Of a DNA stretch of 47,439 bases, positions 26,301-33,476 are shown in pieces (positions within the stretch are counted from its first letter, which is position 1; the number at the start of each line of letters is the position of its first letter). This DNA is from Gemmatimonadota bacterium (lineage in GTDB: Bacteria > Gemmatimonadota > Gemmatimonadetes > Gemmatimonadales > Gemmatimonadaceae), in the NCBI GenBank assembly GCA_021298835.1, contig JAJTHG010000043.1, positions 1 through 47,439 of the forward strand, read 5' to 3'. The translations under genes and the position numbers were made by a program. Under the pieces are notes generated by a model. That model searched no databases, was not told where the DNA came from, and was given only the letters and a program-made list of their open reading frames with translations.

Positions 26301-27806
26301 TCAGACGAAGTAATCGCCGACACGGATGCCGTAGCGTTCCGGATTCTCGGTCTTGATCACGGTTCGGACGAAGGTGCCGTCCGCCTTGGTCTCGGTGAGG
26401 TCCGCGAGTTCCCCCGGGTAGAGTGCGTTGCCCGACGGGTCGGAGATGATGCGGACCATCGGACGCGACAGCTGATCGGGCTGCGGATTGACGGCGTGCA
26501 CGAGGGCGAGTTCGAGGGTGTCGAGGCGCACGAGCGTGCCGACGGGATAGACCCCGAGCATGGCGACGAACGCCTTCACGATCGCGGGATCCATCCCGCG
26601 GCGCGCGTTGTCGCGCATCTCCTGCAGCACCTCCGCGGGCGTGAGCGTCGCCTGCAGGTAGGCGCGCTGCGACGTGGCGGCGTCGAACCCGTCGGCGACC
26701 GCGACGATCTTGCTGTAGATCGACAGGTCCCGGGGCCGGATACTGCGGGGATAGCCCGTCAGGTCCACCTTCATGTGGTGCTCGTAGCAGACCACCATGG
26801 CCTTGTACGGGAGCTCCTGCAGGCCCTTGAGCTGCATGAGCGCGAGTACCCCGAGCCACGGATGCGCCGCGATCATGCGCCAGTCGGCGTCGTTCAGGTC
26901 GTCGGTCTTGTTGAGGACCTCGACGGGCACACGCGCCTTGCCGACGTCGTGCAGGAGTGCCGCCATGCCGAGGTCGTAGAGCTGCATCTTGCCGAGGCCG
27001 AGGCGCCGCCCGAGCGCCACCGAGAAGATGCAGACGTTCACCGAGTGGATGAACGTGTACTCGTCGTAGTCGCGCAGCGTCGTCAGGCCGAGCAACGAGA
27101 CGTCGTCGGCGAGGATCTGGTCGACGATGCTCTGGACGACGCGCTTGATCTTCTTGATGTTGGGGCTCTTGCCGAGCCGCACCGAGCCGACGGCGTCCTT
27201 CATCACCGCGAGCGACTGCGCGTAGGTCCGCTTGGCGGCCGACTTGGCCTTCTCCCGCTGCTCGGCCTCGTCGGCGCTCTCGGTGGGGACGGCCAGCTCG
27301 AAGGTGCGCACCCCGGCCGACTCGAGCCGCTCCCGCAGCTGGTCGAACCGACTGAGCGGATCCTCCTTGAGCGCCGCGACGGACTGCAGTTGCGACAGGA
27401 AGACGATGACGTCGCGCGGCAGCGGCGGGGAGGACACGTGCAGCGACCCGATGCCCGTCGAGCGGAACAACGACAGGAGCTGGGAGAAGCTGGCGTAGTT
27501 GTCGAGGTCCAGCCGGAGGCGCACACCGTTCAGGAAGAGCGTGTCGCCTGCAAGCTTGAGCTCGAGGTCCGTCTCCCGGTGCAGGATCTCGCTGACGCAC
27601 TGTGCCACCTCGAGGATCGCCTTCTGCACGGCGGCGTTCTCCACCGGATACAGCCGGATCGCCTTCACCGCCGCATACAACGCGTTCGCGAGCTGCCGCC
27701 CGGCGCGGCGCACGAACAGCTCGCCCGACAACTCGGTGACCGGCACGGTCTGCGAGCCGCGGGGCGTGTGGGTGCTCGAGGAGCGCGGGGTCTGGCTGCC
27801 GGTCAC
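26301..27806 (-). CDS. HD-GYP-domain protein (probable c-di-GMP phosphodiesterase)
   Basis: A 501-residue protein. The C-terminal HD-GYP domain (about 245-400) has all metal-ligand positions: His254, HD at 286-287, His315, His-His 343-344 and Asp372, with GYP at 351-353. The canonical HHExxDGxGYP reads HHMKVDLTGYP, so the Glu and first Gly are replaced. The N-terminal region (about 32-145: RLYPVENAAVQKA, LKLAGDTLFLNGVRLRLD) resembles the N-terminal region of the neighbouring HEAT protein. A C-terminal extension (about 430-501) looks beta-rich. Predicted substrate is c-di-GMP or a related cyclic dinucleotide. The GTG start overlaps the HEAT stop (GTGA). Confidence 0.88.
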   Translation of the reverse strand: MTGSQTPRSSSTHTPRGSQTVPVTELSGELFVRRAGRQLANALYAAVKAIRLYPVENAAVQKAILEVAQCVSEILHRETDLELKLAGDTLFLNGVRLRLDLDNYASFSQLLSLFRSTGIGSLHVSSPPLPRDVIVFLSQLQSVAALKEDPLSRFDQLRERLESAGVRTFELAVPTESADEAEQREKAKSAAKRTYAQSLAVMKDAVGSVRLGKSPNIKKIKRVVQSIVDQILADDVSLLGLTTLRDYDEYTFIHSVNVCIFSVALGRRLGLGKMQLYDLGMAALLHDVGKARVPVEVLNKTDDLNDADWRMIAAHPWLGVLALMQLKGLQELPYKAMVVCYEHHMKVDLTGYPRSIRPRDLSIYSKIVAVADGFDAATSQRAYLQATLTPAEVLQEMRDNARRGMDPAIVKAFVAMLGVYPVGTLVRLDTLELALVHAVNPQPDQLSRPMVRIISDPSGNALYPGELADLTETKADGTFVRTVIKTENPERYGIRVGDYFV

Positions 27807-29632
27807 GGAGAGCCTCCCCTGAGGGCCTTGGCGACCGCCGTTCGGACGACGACGTCGTCCTTGGCGTCTGCGGCCACCTTGCGGAGCGACTCGAGCGCGC
27901 GGGGCGTGCCGATGACGCCGAGCGCGACCGCGGCGCAGGCCCGCCGATCGGCGTCCTCCCGGCGCCCCAGAAAGCCCTTGCTGTTGAGGATGCCGTCGAG
28001 CAGCGCCACCCCCTCATCGCCGGCCAGCGCGCCGTAGGCTTCGTAGTACGCCATCTTCTCCGACACGTCGCGATCGCGGAGTCCCTTCCCCCTGATCACC
28101 CCCTCGATCCGCGCGAGAGCCGGCCGGTACACCTTCGCCGCGATGGCCCGTGCCGTCGCGACGCGCACCTCCCGCTCGGGGTCCTCGAGCATCCGCTCGA
28201 GCTGCTGCAGCGCCCCGGGACTCGCGATCTCCGCCAGGGCCTGCACGGCCACCAGCCGTACCTCGGCGTCCGATTCCCCGAGCAATCGGGCGAGCGGGGC
28301 CACCGCCGGCGCCGACCGCAGCGCCCCGCTCCGCCGCGCCGCCTCGACGACGACCCGCCGGTCGCGGTCGCCCATGAGCCGGACGAGTTCGTTCGTGTTC
28401 TGCGATGCGAGCTGGCCGGCGGCGGTCTCGAGCTGCGACCGCAGCGCCGGCCGGCCCAGCTTCGGGAGCCACGCGAAGACGGTGCGCAGGGCCGTCGGAC
28501 GCAACTGGCCGAACAGCTCGCCGAGTTCGCCCGCCGCCGGCAGCTCGGGCGCGTCGTCGAGGGCCTGGAGCAGCTGGGAGAGGATCTCCCCGTCGGATAG
28601 CCGGTCCGCCAGCGACCCGAGCCGCGTGCGATGCGTCGCGTCGAGCTCGCGCGCCCGCGTCACCGCAGACTGCGCCTCGCGGACCAGGAAGGCCACCGCC
28701 CGGAAGTTGCCGATCGAGAGCAGCTGCAGCACGTAGCCGTCGAGAATCCCGCAGATCTCCTCGCGAACGAGCGGGTCCGTCTGCAGCTCGAAGATGTCGA
28801 GCAGCATCGAGATGACGTTCGTCCGTTCGTCCCGCATGTACTCCATGCGGATCGACTCGCGCAGGTACTCGATCTCGGCGTCGTCGAGGAAGTAGAGCGT
28901 CTGGTCGAAGTCCGACAGGTCGACGATCCCGGCGGGCTTCGCCCCCTCGGCCGCGGCCACCGATTCCTCGCCCGCCTCGAGGCCCTCGCCCACCGCCGCG
29001 CCGCCAAGGCCGGCACCGGCCGGCCCGGCCCCGCCCGGGTCGGCGCCCTCGGCGGACGCCTGCCACGAGTCCACGAGCCGCGCCGGCATCGGTGCATCCT
29101 CCTCGTACTCGAGCGGTGCCACGCCGTCCTGCGACACGTCCACGAAGCGGTAGCGAAGGCACGCGAACTCCCCCTGCCACAGGAGGGTCAGGATGTCGTC
29201 TTCCTCGGGGAGCGCCTTGCGGGCGCGCACCAGAATGTCGAGGAAGCGCCCCGCCTCGTCGCCCTCGAATCCCGGCGTCAGCTGCAGCTCGCGCACGCCG
29301 TCCTTGAACAACAGCCACGGCAGGGACTCGCTGGCCTGGCCGTCGTCCCGATAGATCGGGCGCGATCCGTAGAGGAACGCGTGCTCCTGCACGGTCAACA
29401 CGCACGTCTGCGCGTGCTCCCACCATGGCGCGATCACGGCGCTCCAGAGCTCGCCGGCCTTCGCGTAGTTCGGGTTGTTCGGCAGGTACAACAGCCGCGC
29501 CCGCACCGCCTTCGCCAGCAGCTTGAACGCCTCCTCGAGAAGCGCGGGAGGGATCGACGGCTCGACGTCGTCGGCGGCAAGCGCCGTCGGGGCCGCCGGT
29601 GACTCTGGCTGGCTGATGCGCGGACCGGACAC
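27803..29632 (-). CDS. HEAT-repeat protein paired with HD-GYP
   Basis: A 609-residue soluble scaffold-like protein. Residues about 30-140 (RARLLYLPNNPNYAKAGELW, LTVQEHAFLYGSRPIYRDDG) share a pattern with the N-terminus of the HD-GYP protein. Residues 190-240 are a Gly/Ala/Glu-rich linker. The C-terminal ~230 residues contain HEAT/PBS-lyase-type repeats (for example VVVEAARRSGALRSAPAVAP, then VRLVAVQALAEIASPGALQQ, then VRVATARAIAAKVYRPALAR). No catalytic motif is visible. Start: GTG at 29632, with TAGTTT six bases upstream, suggesting a leaderless transcript. It is coupled to the HD-GYP gene by a GTGA overlap, so the two products probably act together. Confidence 0.8.
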   Translation of the reverse strand: MSGPRISQPESPAAPTALAADDVEPSIPPALLEEAFKLLAKAVRARLLYLPNNPNYAKAGELWSAVIAPWWEHAQTCVLTVQEHAFLYGSRPIYRDDGQASESLPWLLFKDGVRELQLTPGFEGDEAGRFLDILVRARKALPEEDDILTLLWQGEFACLRYRFVDVSQDGVAPLEYEEDAPMPARLVDSWQASAEGADPGGAGPAGAGLGGAAVGEGLEAGEESVAAAEGAKPAGIVDLSDFDQTLYFLDDAEIEYLRESIRMEYMRDERTNVISMLLDIFELQTDPLVREEICGILDGYVLQLLSIGNFRAVAFLVREAQSAVTRARELDATHRTRLGSLADRLSDGEILSQLLQALDDAPELPAAGELGELFGQLRPTALRTVFAWLPKLGRPALRSQLETAAGQLASQNTNELVRLMGDRDRRVVVEAARRSGALRSAPAVAPLARLLGESDAEVRLVAVQALAEIASPGALQQLERMLEDPEREVRVATARAIAAKVYRPALARIEGVIRGKGLRDRDVSEKMAYYEAYGALAGDEGVALLDGILNSKGFLGRREDADRRACAAVALGVIGTPRALESLRKVAADAKDDVVVRTAVAKALRGGSP

Positions 29633-29644
29633 ACGAGAAAACTA
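29633..29644 (-). promoter_or_regulatory. Candidate -10 element of the HEAT/HD-GYP operon
   Basis: TAGTTT at 29644-29639, TCTCGT spacer, then GTG at 29632. Same geometry as truA and the U32 gene. A small GCGGA-ttc-TCCGC dyad (29646-29658) lies immediately upstream and could be an operator. Confidence 0.45.
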
Positions 29645-29659
29645 CGCGGATTCTCCGCC

Positions 29660-29700
29660 GGTGCGACATCCTGACCCCGAATTGGGGGGTGGAGCGCACC
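29660..29700 (-). terminator. Possible terminator after the IGPS-like gene
   Basis: Nested stems GGTGCG-(8)-ACCCC-gaatt-GGGGGGT-(4)-CGCACC lie 12-53 bases beyond the stop codon of the IGPS-like gene. There is no clear U-tract. The structure also sits upstream of the HEAT gene, so it could be regulatory instead. Confidence 0.35.
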
Positions 29701-29712
29701 GTCGCCCTGCGG

Positions 29713-30507
29713 TCACACGGTCCTCGGCCGCCGAGGCACCCCGGCCAACGCCCGCACCGCCTCGGTCCAACGCCCCACGGCCGAGAGGCCGAGGCCGACC
29801 AGCACCGCGTCCGCGCCAGCCGCCGCCGCCCGCTCGACGTCAACGCGGTGTTCGACCGCGCCGCCGTAGACCGCCGGGACGCCACCGGGAACGCGCGCGA
29901 GCAGCTGAAGCGCCGCGACCGGATCTGCGTCGAGGGTCTCGAGGTCGTATGCCCCAACGCAAATCACGTCGGCCTCGGCCCCGATGGCCCAGCCGAGCTC
30001 CGCCTCCGAGCGCACCTCGACGAACGCCTCCAGCCCGATGCCATGCGCGGCGTCGGCCAGCGTGAACACGGCCTCGGGCCCCACCGCGCGGGCGACGAGA
30101 ACCACGGCGGCCGCTCCGGCCGCCGCGGCCTCGAACACCTGTGAGGTGGACACGACGAAATCCTTTCTTATCAACGGAATACGAACGCGCCGTGACACCA
30201 TTTCGAGATCGGCCAACGCACCACCGAACGCGGAGGGCTCGGTCAGGATCGACAACGCGGCGGCTCCCCCCGTCGCGGCGGCAGTCGCGACGCCGCCGAC
30301 GTCCATGGCGTCGTCGATCACGCCGGCGTAGGGCGAGCGCCGAGCCGCTTCGGCGATCACCGCCACGTCGTCACGACGGAGCGCCGCGGCCAGCGAGGCG
30401 GGAGGATTCGCCGCCAGGCGCGCGAGGGCGCTGCGTCGCAGCGCGGCGAGGGACGCCGTATCGGAATGTGACCGAATGCGGGCCGCAGCCGTCAACTCCC
30501 CGAGCAT
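29713..30507 (-). CDS. Indole-3-glycerol-phosphate synthase-like protein with degraded active site
   Basis: A 264-residue TIM-barrel protein of the TrpC fold: VIAEAARRSPYAG, ALSILTEPSAFGG, IPLIRKDFVVSTSQVFEA and GLEAFVEVRSEAE align well with IGPS. Conserved Glu53, Ser58, Lys115 and Glu164 remain, but the equivalents of IGPS Lys53, Asn180, Arg182, Glu210, Ser211 and Ser234 are Ala55, Gly185, Tyr187, Tyr214, Gly215 and Leu239. It is therefore unlikely to be a normal TrpC; no other trp gene is nearby. The start at MLGELTAAAR matches the usual IGPS N-terminus. An ATG at 30570 would add 21 residues and overlap the lexA promoter. Confidence 0.75.
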   Translation of the reverse strand: MLGELTAAARIRSHSDTASLAALRRSALARLAANPPASLAAALRRDDVAVIAEAARRSPYAGVIDDAMDVGGVATAAATGGAAALSILTEPSAFGGALADLEMVSRRVRIPLIRKDFVVSTSQVFEAAAAGAAAVVLVARAVGPEAVFTLADAAHGIGLEAFVEVRSEAELGWAIGAEADVICVGAYDLETLDADPVAALQLLARVPGGVPAVYGGAVEHRVDVERAAAAGADAVLVGLGLSAVGRWTEAVRALAGVPRRPRTV

Positions 30508-30519
30508 TCCGCTCGGGGA
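30497..30519. promoter_or_regulatory. Perfect 9-bp hairpin at the IGPS-like start codon
   Basis: TCCCCGAGC-attcc-GCTCGGGGA, no mismatches. In the minus-strand message the ATG (30507-30505) begins in the loop and enters the stem, and the only Shine-Dalgarno-like bases (GAGCGGA) are also within it. This could hide the start site, or serve as a DNA operator in the lexA/IGPS-like divergent region. Confidence 0.5.
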
Positions 30520-30537
30520 AACCCAGACAGGTGCTGC

Positions 30538-30585
30538 TTGCCCTTCGGGACTCCTTCGGATAGCGTTCATTCGGAATCTGTTCGG
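30538..30585 (+). promoter_or_regulatory. lexA: lexA promoter with paired TTCGG direct repeats
   Basis: TTGCCC (30538-30543), a 17-base spacer and TAGCGT (30561-30566) form a plausible sigma-70-type promoter about 50 bases before lexA. TTCGG occurs at 30544, 30555, 30570 and 30581, that is, two TTCGG-N6-TTCGG boxes 26 bases apart, one filling the spacer and one over the expected transcription start. This is a good place for LexA autorepression sites. No classical CGAAC-N4-GTTCG box is present. Confidence 0.5.
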
Positions 30586-30615
30586 TCACCTTGGACCACG
30601 CCCCGGAGCCCCGTC

Positions 30616-31224
30616 ATGCCGCTCACGAAGCGTCAACGCGAGATCCTCGACTACCTCAATGAATACACCGGGGAGAACGGCTACGCCCCGAGCTTCGAGG
30701 AAATCGCCGGCCAGTTCGACTACTCCTCGCTGGCCACGGTGCACGAGCACCTGACCAACCTCGAACGCAAGGGCTACATCAAGCGGCATTACAACGAAAG
30801 CCGCGCGATCGAGATCCTGCCGAGCGACGCCTTCCCGCAGGCGCGCGACCTGCCGCTCCTCGGTACCGTCGCCGCCGGGGCGCCGCTCGACCTCGCGACG
30901 CACGGCGAGACCGTGTCCGTCCCCACGGACTTCCTGCGCCGCGACGGCTCGCACTACGTGCTCCGGGTGCGGGGGCAGTCGATGATCGACGAGCAGATCC
31001 GCGACGGCGACTTTGTCGTCGTCAACGATCGCAAGTCGGCCGACAACGGCGAGATGGTCATCGCCGTCGTCACCGACCGCGGGGCGACCGTGAAGCGCTA
31101 TTTCCGCGAGCGCGACGGGCGGGTCCGGCTTCAGCCGGCCAACGAGCACATGCAGCCGCTGTACGTGAGCCCAGCCGACGTGACGATCCAAGGGGTCGTC
31201 GTGGGTGTCATGCGGCGCTTCTGA
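30616..31224 (+). CDS. lexA: LexA repressor
   Basis: SOS-response repressor with self-cleaving peptidase domain (202 residues, typical). The winged-helix DNA-binding domain spans about 1-65 (LTKRQREILDYLNEYTGENG, SLATVHEHLTNLERKGYI). The cleavage site is Ala87-Gly88 (TVAAGAP), and the catalytic dyad is Ser122 (GQSMID) and Lys160 (ATVKRYF). The recognition helix (SSLATVHEHLTNL) differs from E. coli, so a lineage-specific operator is expected. I chose the ATG at MPLTKRQ because the upstream frame reads through the promoter. It diverges from the IGPS-like gene. Confidence 0.96.
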   Translation: MPLTKRQREILDYLNEYTGENGYAPSFEEIAGQFDYSSLATVHEHLTNLERKGYIKRHYNESRAIEILPSDAFPQARDLPLLGTVAAGAPLDLATHGETVSVPTDFLRRDGSHYVLRVRGQSMIDEQIRDGDFVVVNDRKSADNGEMVIAVVTDRGATVKRYFRERDGRVRLQPANEHMQPLYVSPADVTIQGVVVGVMRRF

Positions 31225-31245
31225 CGTTCGCGGCTCGGCCGATCG

Positions 31246-31271
31246 CCCCGGTGCCCCCCACGGTGCCGGGG
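31246..31271 (+). terminator. Probable lexA terminator
   Basis: CCCCGGTGCC-ccccac-GGTGCCGGGG: ten pairs in RNA, counting two G-U wobbles, on the plus strand. On the minus strand the wobbles become A-C mismatches, so it favours termination of lexA over the converging DUF2239 gene. No U-tract follows. Confidence 0.45.
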
Positions 31272-31280
31272 TGTCGTGCG

Positions 31281-31895
31281 TCAGGCCTCGGGCTCGAAGA
31301 CGGGAGCGGCGAGCCGCAGCGCGTGATCGCGCACGTCGCGCGGCCATTCCGACGTCTCCGCGGCGAACGTCGCACCGTCACGGGCGTAGAGCGCCCGGAC
31401 GGCCTCCTCGAAGCCCGGCGCGTCGCCGGCCACGTACGACACGAACCGGTAGGTTCGCTCCTGCGCCCGGCGCAGCGCATCGCGTCCCGCATGCGTCGTT
31501 CGCGCCTCGTCCACCAGCCGGCGCAGCGCCGCCGAGGCCCCCCCCGGCTGTTCGGCCAGCCATGCCCAGTGCCGAGGCAACAGCGTGACTTCCCGCGAAA
31601 CGACGCCAGTCCGGGGCCTACCCCGGGCCGGACGCGGCCGCACCGCCTCGTCGGTCCGGTGCGAGGGCATGGGTGCGTCGTCCAGCTGGTGGCGGCGCTC
31701 GACGTCGTCGATCGTGCCGCCAAGATCGAGGTCCAGCGGTTCGCTGGTCTCGGCGTCGAATACCTGGATGGCGCGCGGAGCGCCGGCGTCGGTCGCGCGC
31801 TTCACCTCGAGGGCGACCGTCGGGAGGGAGCCCCTGGCGATACACACGCCGCTCGAGAAGGCGACGAACGTGGGGTAGCGGATGGGTTCCGTCAT
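31281..31895 (-). CDS. DUF2239 family protein
   Basis: A 204-residue protein of DUF2239, function unknown. Characteristic features are FVAFSSGVCIARGSLPTVAL at the N-terminus, IQVFDAETSEPLDLDLGGT, GRPRTGVVSREVTLLPRHW, then LAEQPGGASAALRRLVDEAR, and FVSYVAGDAPGFEEAVRALY. It is probably cytosolic. Upstream, TTGACG (minus strand, 31931-31926) has the look of a -35; a weak AAACCC lies 17 bases on, seven bases before the ATG. A CACCCGGGTG palindrome (31909-31918) lies in that spacer. Confidence 0.85.
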   Translation of the reverse strand: MTEPIRYPTFVAFSSGVCIARGSLPTVALEVKRATDAGAPRAIQVFDAETSEPLDLDLGGTIDDVERRHQLDDAPMPSHRTDEAVRPRPARGRPRTGVVSREVTLLPRHWAWLAEQPGGASAALRRLVDEARTTHAGRDALRRAQERTYRFVSYVAGDAPGFEEAVRALYARDGATFAAETSEWPRDVRDHALRLAAPVFEPEA

Positions 31896-32042
31896 CCGGG
31901 AAGGGTTTCACCCGGGTGATATGCGCGTCAATGCACCCCGGGGAAACCCGGATCGCGCGCGAGCCGGCTCGTTCGGCGACCTCCGGCCACCCGAAGGTGC
32001 AGCAACCGGAACACCCGCGCGGCGTCCCGCTCGAGCGACGGC

Positions 32043-33353
32043 TCAGCGGACGCCGAGAGCCGGGATCAGGCGTTCGCTCAGCCGCGAGTTCACGCAGATC
32101 AGGGCCGTGACAAGGGCCAGCAACCGGACGCGCTCCACGTCCTCCTCGACGAAGACGCCGAAGCGGGCGCGGTTCGTGAGGTTGAGCACGCCGACGAGCG
32201 CGTCGCGGTACACGAGCGGACAGGAGATGAACGACCCTGTCGTGAAGAACTGGTCCCGGAGCAGAGGGTGTGCGGCCGCATCCGAGACGTCCTGCACCAA
32301 CAGCGGCTCGCGGGAGGCGGCGACGCGACCCGCCACGCCCTGCCCAACCGTCACCCGCTCGCCAAGCGCGACATTCGGGGCGACCCCGCGCACGGCCGCG
32401 ATGACGAGCGTGTCGGTGCCGGGTTCGAGAAGCATGAGGGAGCACCGCTGCGCCTGCATGTCCTCGCCGGCGAGGTTGAGCAGTCCGTCGGCGAGGCGCC
32501 GAGGGTCGTCGGCGCTGCCGTCGAGGGTGAGCATGCGGTCGAGCAGGTAGAGGGTCCGCGTCTTCTGCCGGAGCTGCTCGCTGCGGCGGTGCAATTCGAC
32601 GTGGGCCTGCTCGAGCTGGCCGACGGCGGCCGTCACCTGCTGCTCGACCTTGGAGACGCGCGTGGTCGCCCGGCGCAGTTCCTCGGTCTGCCGCGAGGTC
32701 TCGCGCTCGAGTTCGAGGATTCGCGTCGTGTCCCGGCCGCCGCCGAGTTCCGCCTCGCTCCGGGCGCGCGACAACTGGTGCCCCACCTCGGCGAGCCGCC
32801 GCTCGTACTCCGCATGGACCCGCTGCATCACCCCCTCGAGGGTGCGACCGGCTTCCTCGCGACCCTCCCGCTCGACCAGGCGGCCGTACGCCAGCTCGAA
32901 GAGGGCCGTCGCAGCCCCGAACCGCTCGGCGGTCCGCGCCCCGAAGATCTTCCTGGATTCCAGCAGGGCGACCACGGCCGCCAGGTGGCCGTCCACGTGA
33001 AGCCCCCGCAGCGACAGCGAGACCCCGTCCGCGACCGGTGGGAGATCGAAGAGCCGCGCGTAATCCGGGGTCTTGTCGCCGAGGTCCACGAACTGGCCTC
33101 CGGCACGCACGGCGGGCTGGACCGCCGGCGGCAGGTGGTCGAAGGTCGTGTCGATGCGTTGCCGGCGGACGACCTGCCCGGTCGCGACGCTCACTTCATC
33201 GAGGAGGTCCCGGCGTGCGTCGTAGCGCAGCACGGCGAAGACGGCACCCCGATCGAGCTCCATGAGCGCCTCGCCCAGGGCCACCAAAGTGGTATCCTGG
33301 TCGGGGGCCACGCTGAGGGCGTGTGCCAGCGAGGCGAGGGTGCGAGGCTGCAT
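32043..33353 (-). CDS. GAF-domain protein with coiled coil
   Basis: A 436-residue cytosolic protein. An N-terminal GAF-like domain spans about 5-170 (ELDRGAVFAVLRYDARRDLL to AAVVALLESRKIF). A long charged heptad region about 180-290 (YERRLAEVGHQLSRARSEAE, RVSKVEQQVTAAVGQLEQAH) predicts a coiled coil. A C-terminal GAF domain covers about 290-425 (RCSLMLLEPGTDTLVIAAVR, VGQGVAGRVAASREPLLVQD). No kinase, GGDEF, PP2C or DNA-binding output domain is present, so it must act through a partner. Start ATG at 33353; a perfect TTGACA (33406-33401) lies upstream but its -10 is weak. Confidence 0.82.
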   Translation of the reverse strand: MQPRTLASLAHALSVAPDQDTTLVALGEALMELDRGAVFAVLRYDARRDLLDEVSVATGQVVRRQRIDTTFDHLPPAVQPAVRAGGQFVDLGDKTPDYARLFDLPPVADGVSLSLRGLHVDGHLAAVVALLESRKIFGARTAERFGAATALFELAYGRLVEREGREEAGRTLEGVMQRVHAEYERRLAEVGHQLSRARSEAELGGGRDTTRILELERETSRQTEELRRATTRVSKVEQQVTAAVGQLEQAHVELHRRSEQLRQKTRTLYLLDRMLTLDGSADDPRRLADGLLNLAGEDMQAQRCSLMLLEPGTDTLVIAAVRGVAPNVALGERVTVGQGVAGRVAASREPLLVQDVSDAAAHPLLRDQFFTTGSFISCPLVYRDALVGVLNLTNRARFGVFVEEDVERVRLLALVTALICVNSRLSERLIPALGVR

Positions 33354-33400
33354 GGAGGGAAGGCGGGGCGGCGCGGAAGGTTGGATGCGAAGCGACGCAC

Positions 33401-33406
33401 TGTCAA
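33401..33406 (-). promoter_or_regulatory. Perfect -35 hexamer upstream of the GAF gene
   Basis: TTGACA on the minus strand 48 bases before the GAF gene start. Seventeen bases on is CAACCT, a poor -10. Listed because exact TTGACA is uncommon in such GC-rich DNA. Confidence 0.3.
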
Positions 33407-33441
33407 TCACGTGAGACGCTCGACACAGGGGGAGGTTTCGC

Positions 33442-33470
33442 TTGAAACGCCTCCCCGCGCCGGGTAGCTT
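33442..33470 (+). promoter_or_regulatory. truA: truA operon promoter
   Basis: TTGAAA (33442-33447), 17-base spacer, TAGCTT (33465-33470), then only six bases (TCCCGG) to the ATG at 33477. The -35 and spacing are good and the -10 has the TANNNT core. Transcription would start at or next to the ATG, giving a leaderless message for a long operon. Confidence 0.6.
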
Positions 33471-33476
33471 TCCCGG

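Noticed and set aside
30538..30615. Firmicute-type LexA box (CGAAC-N4-GTTCG) or alphaproteobacterial GTTC-N7-GTTC
   Set aside because: Neither pattern occurs; two GTTC copies are present (30565 and 30580) but with 11 bases between them.
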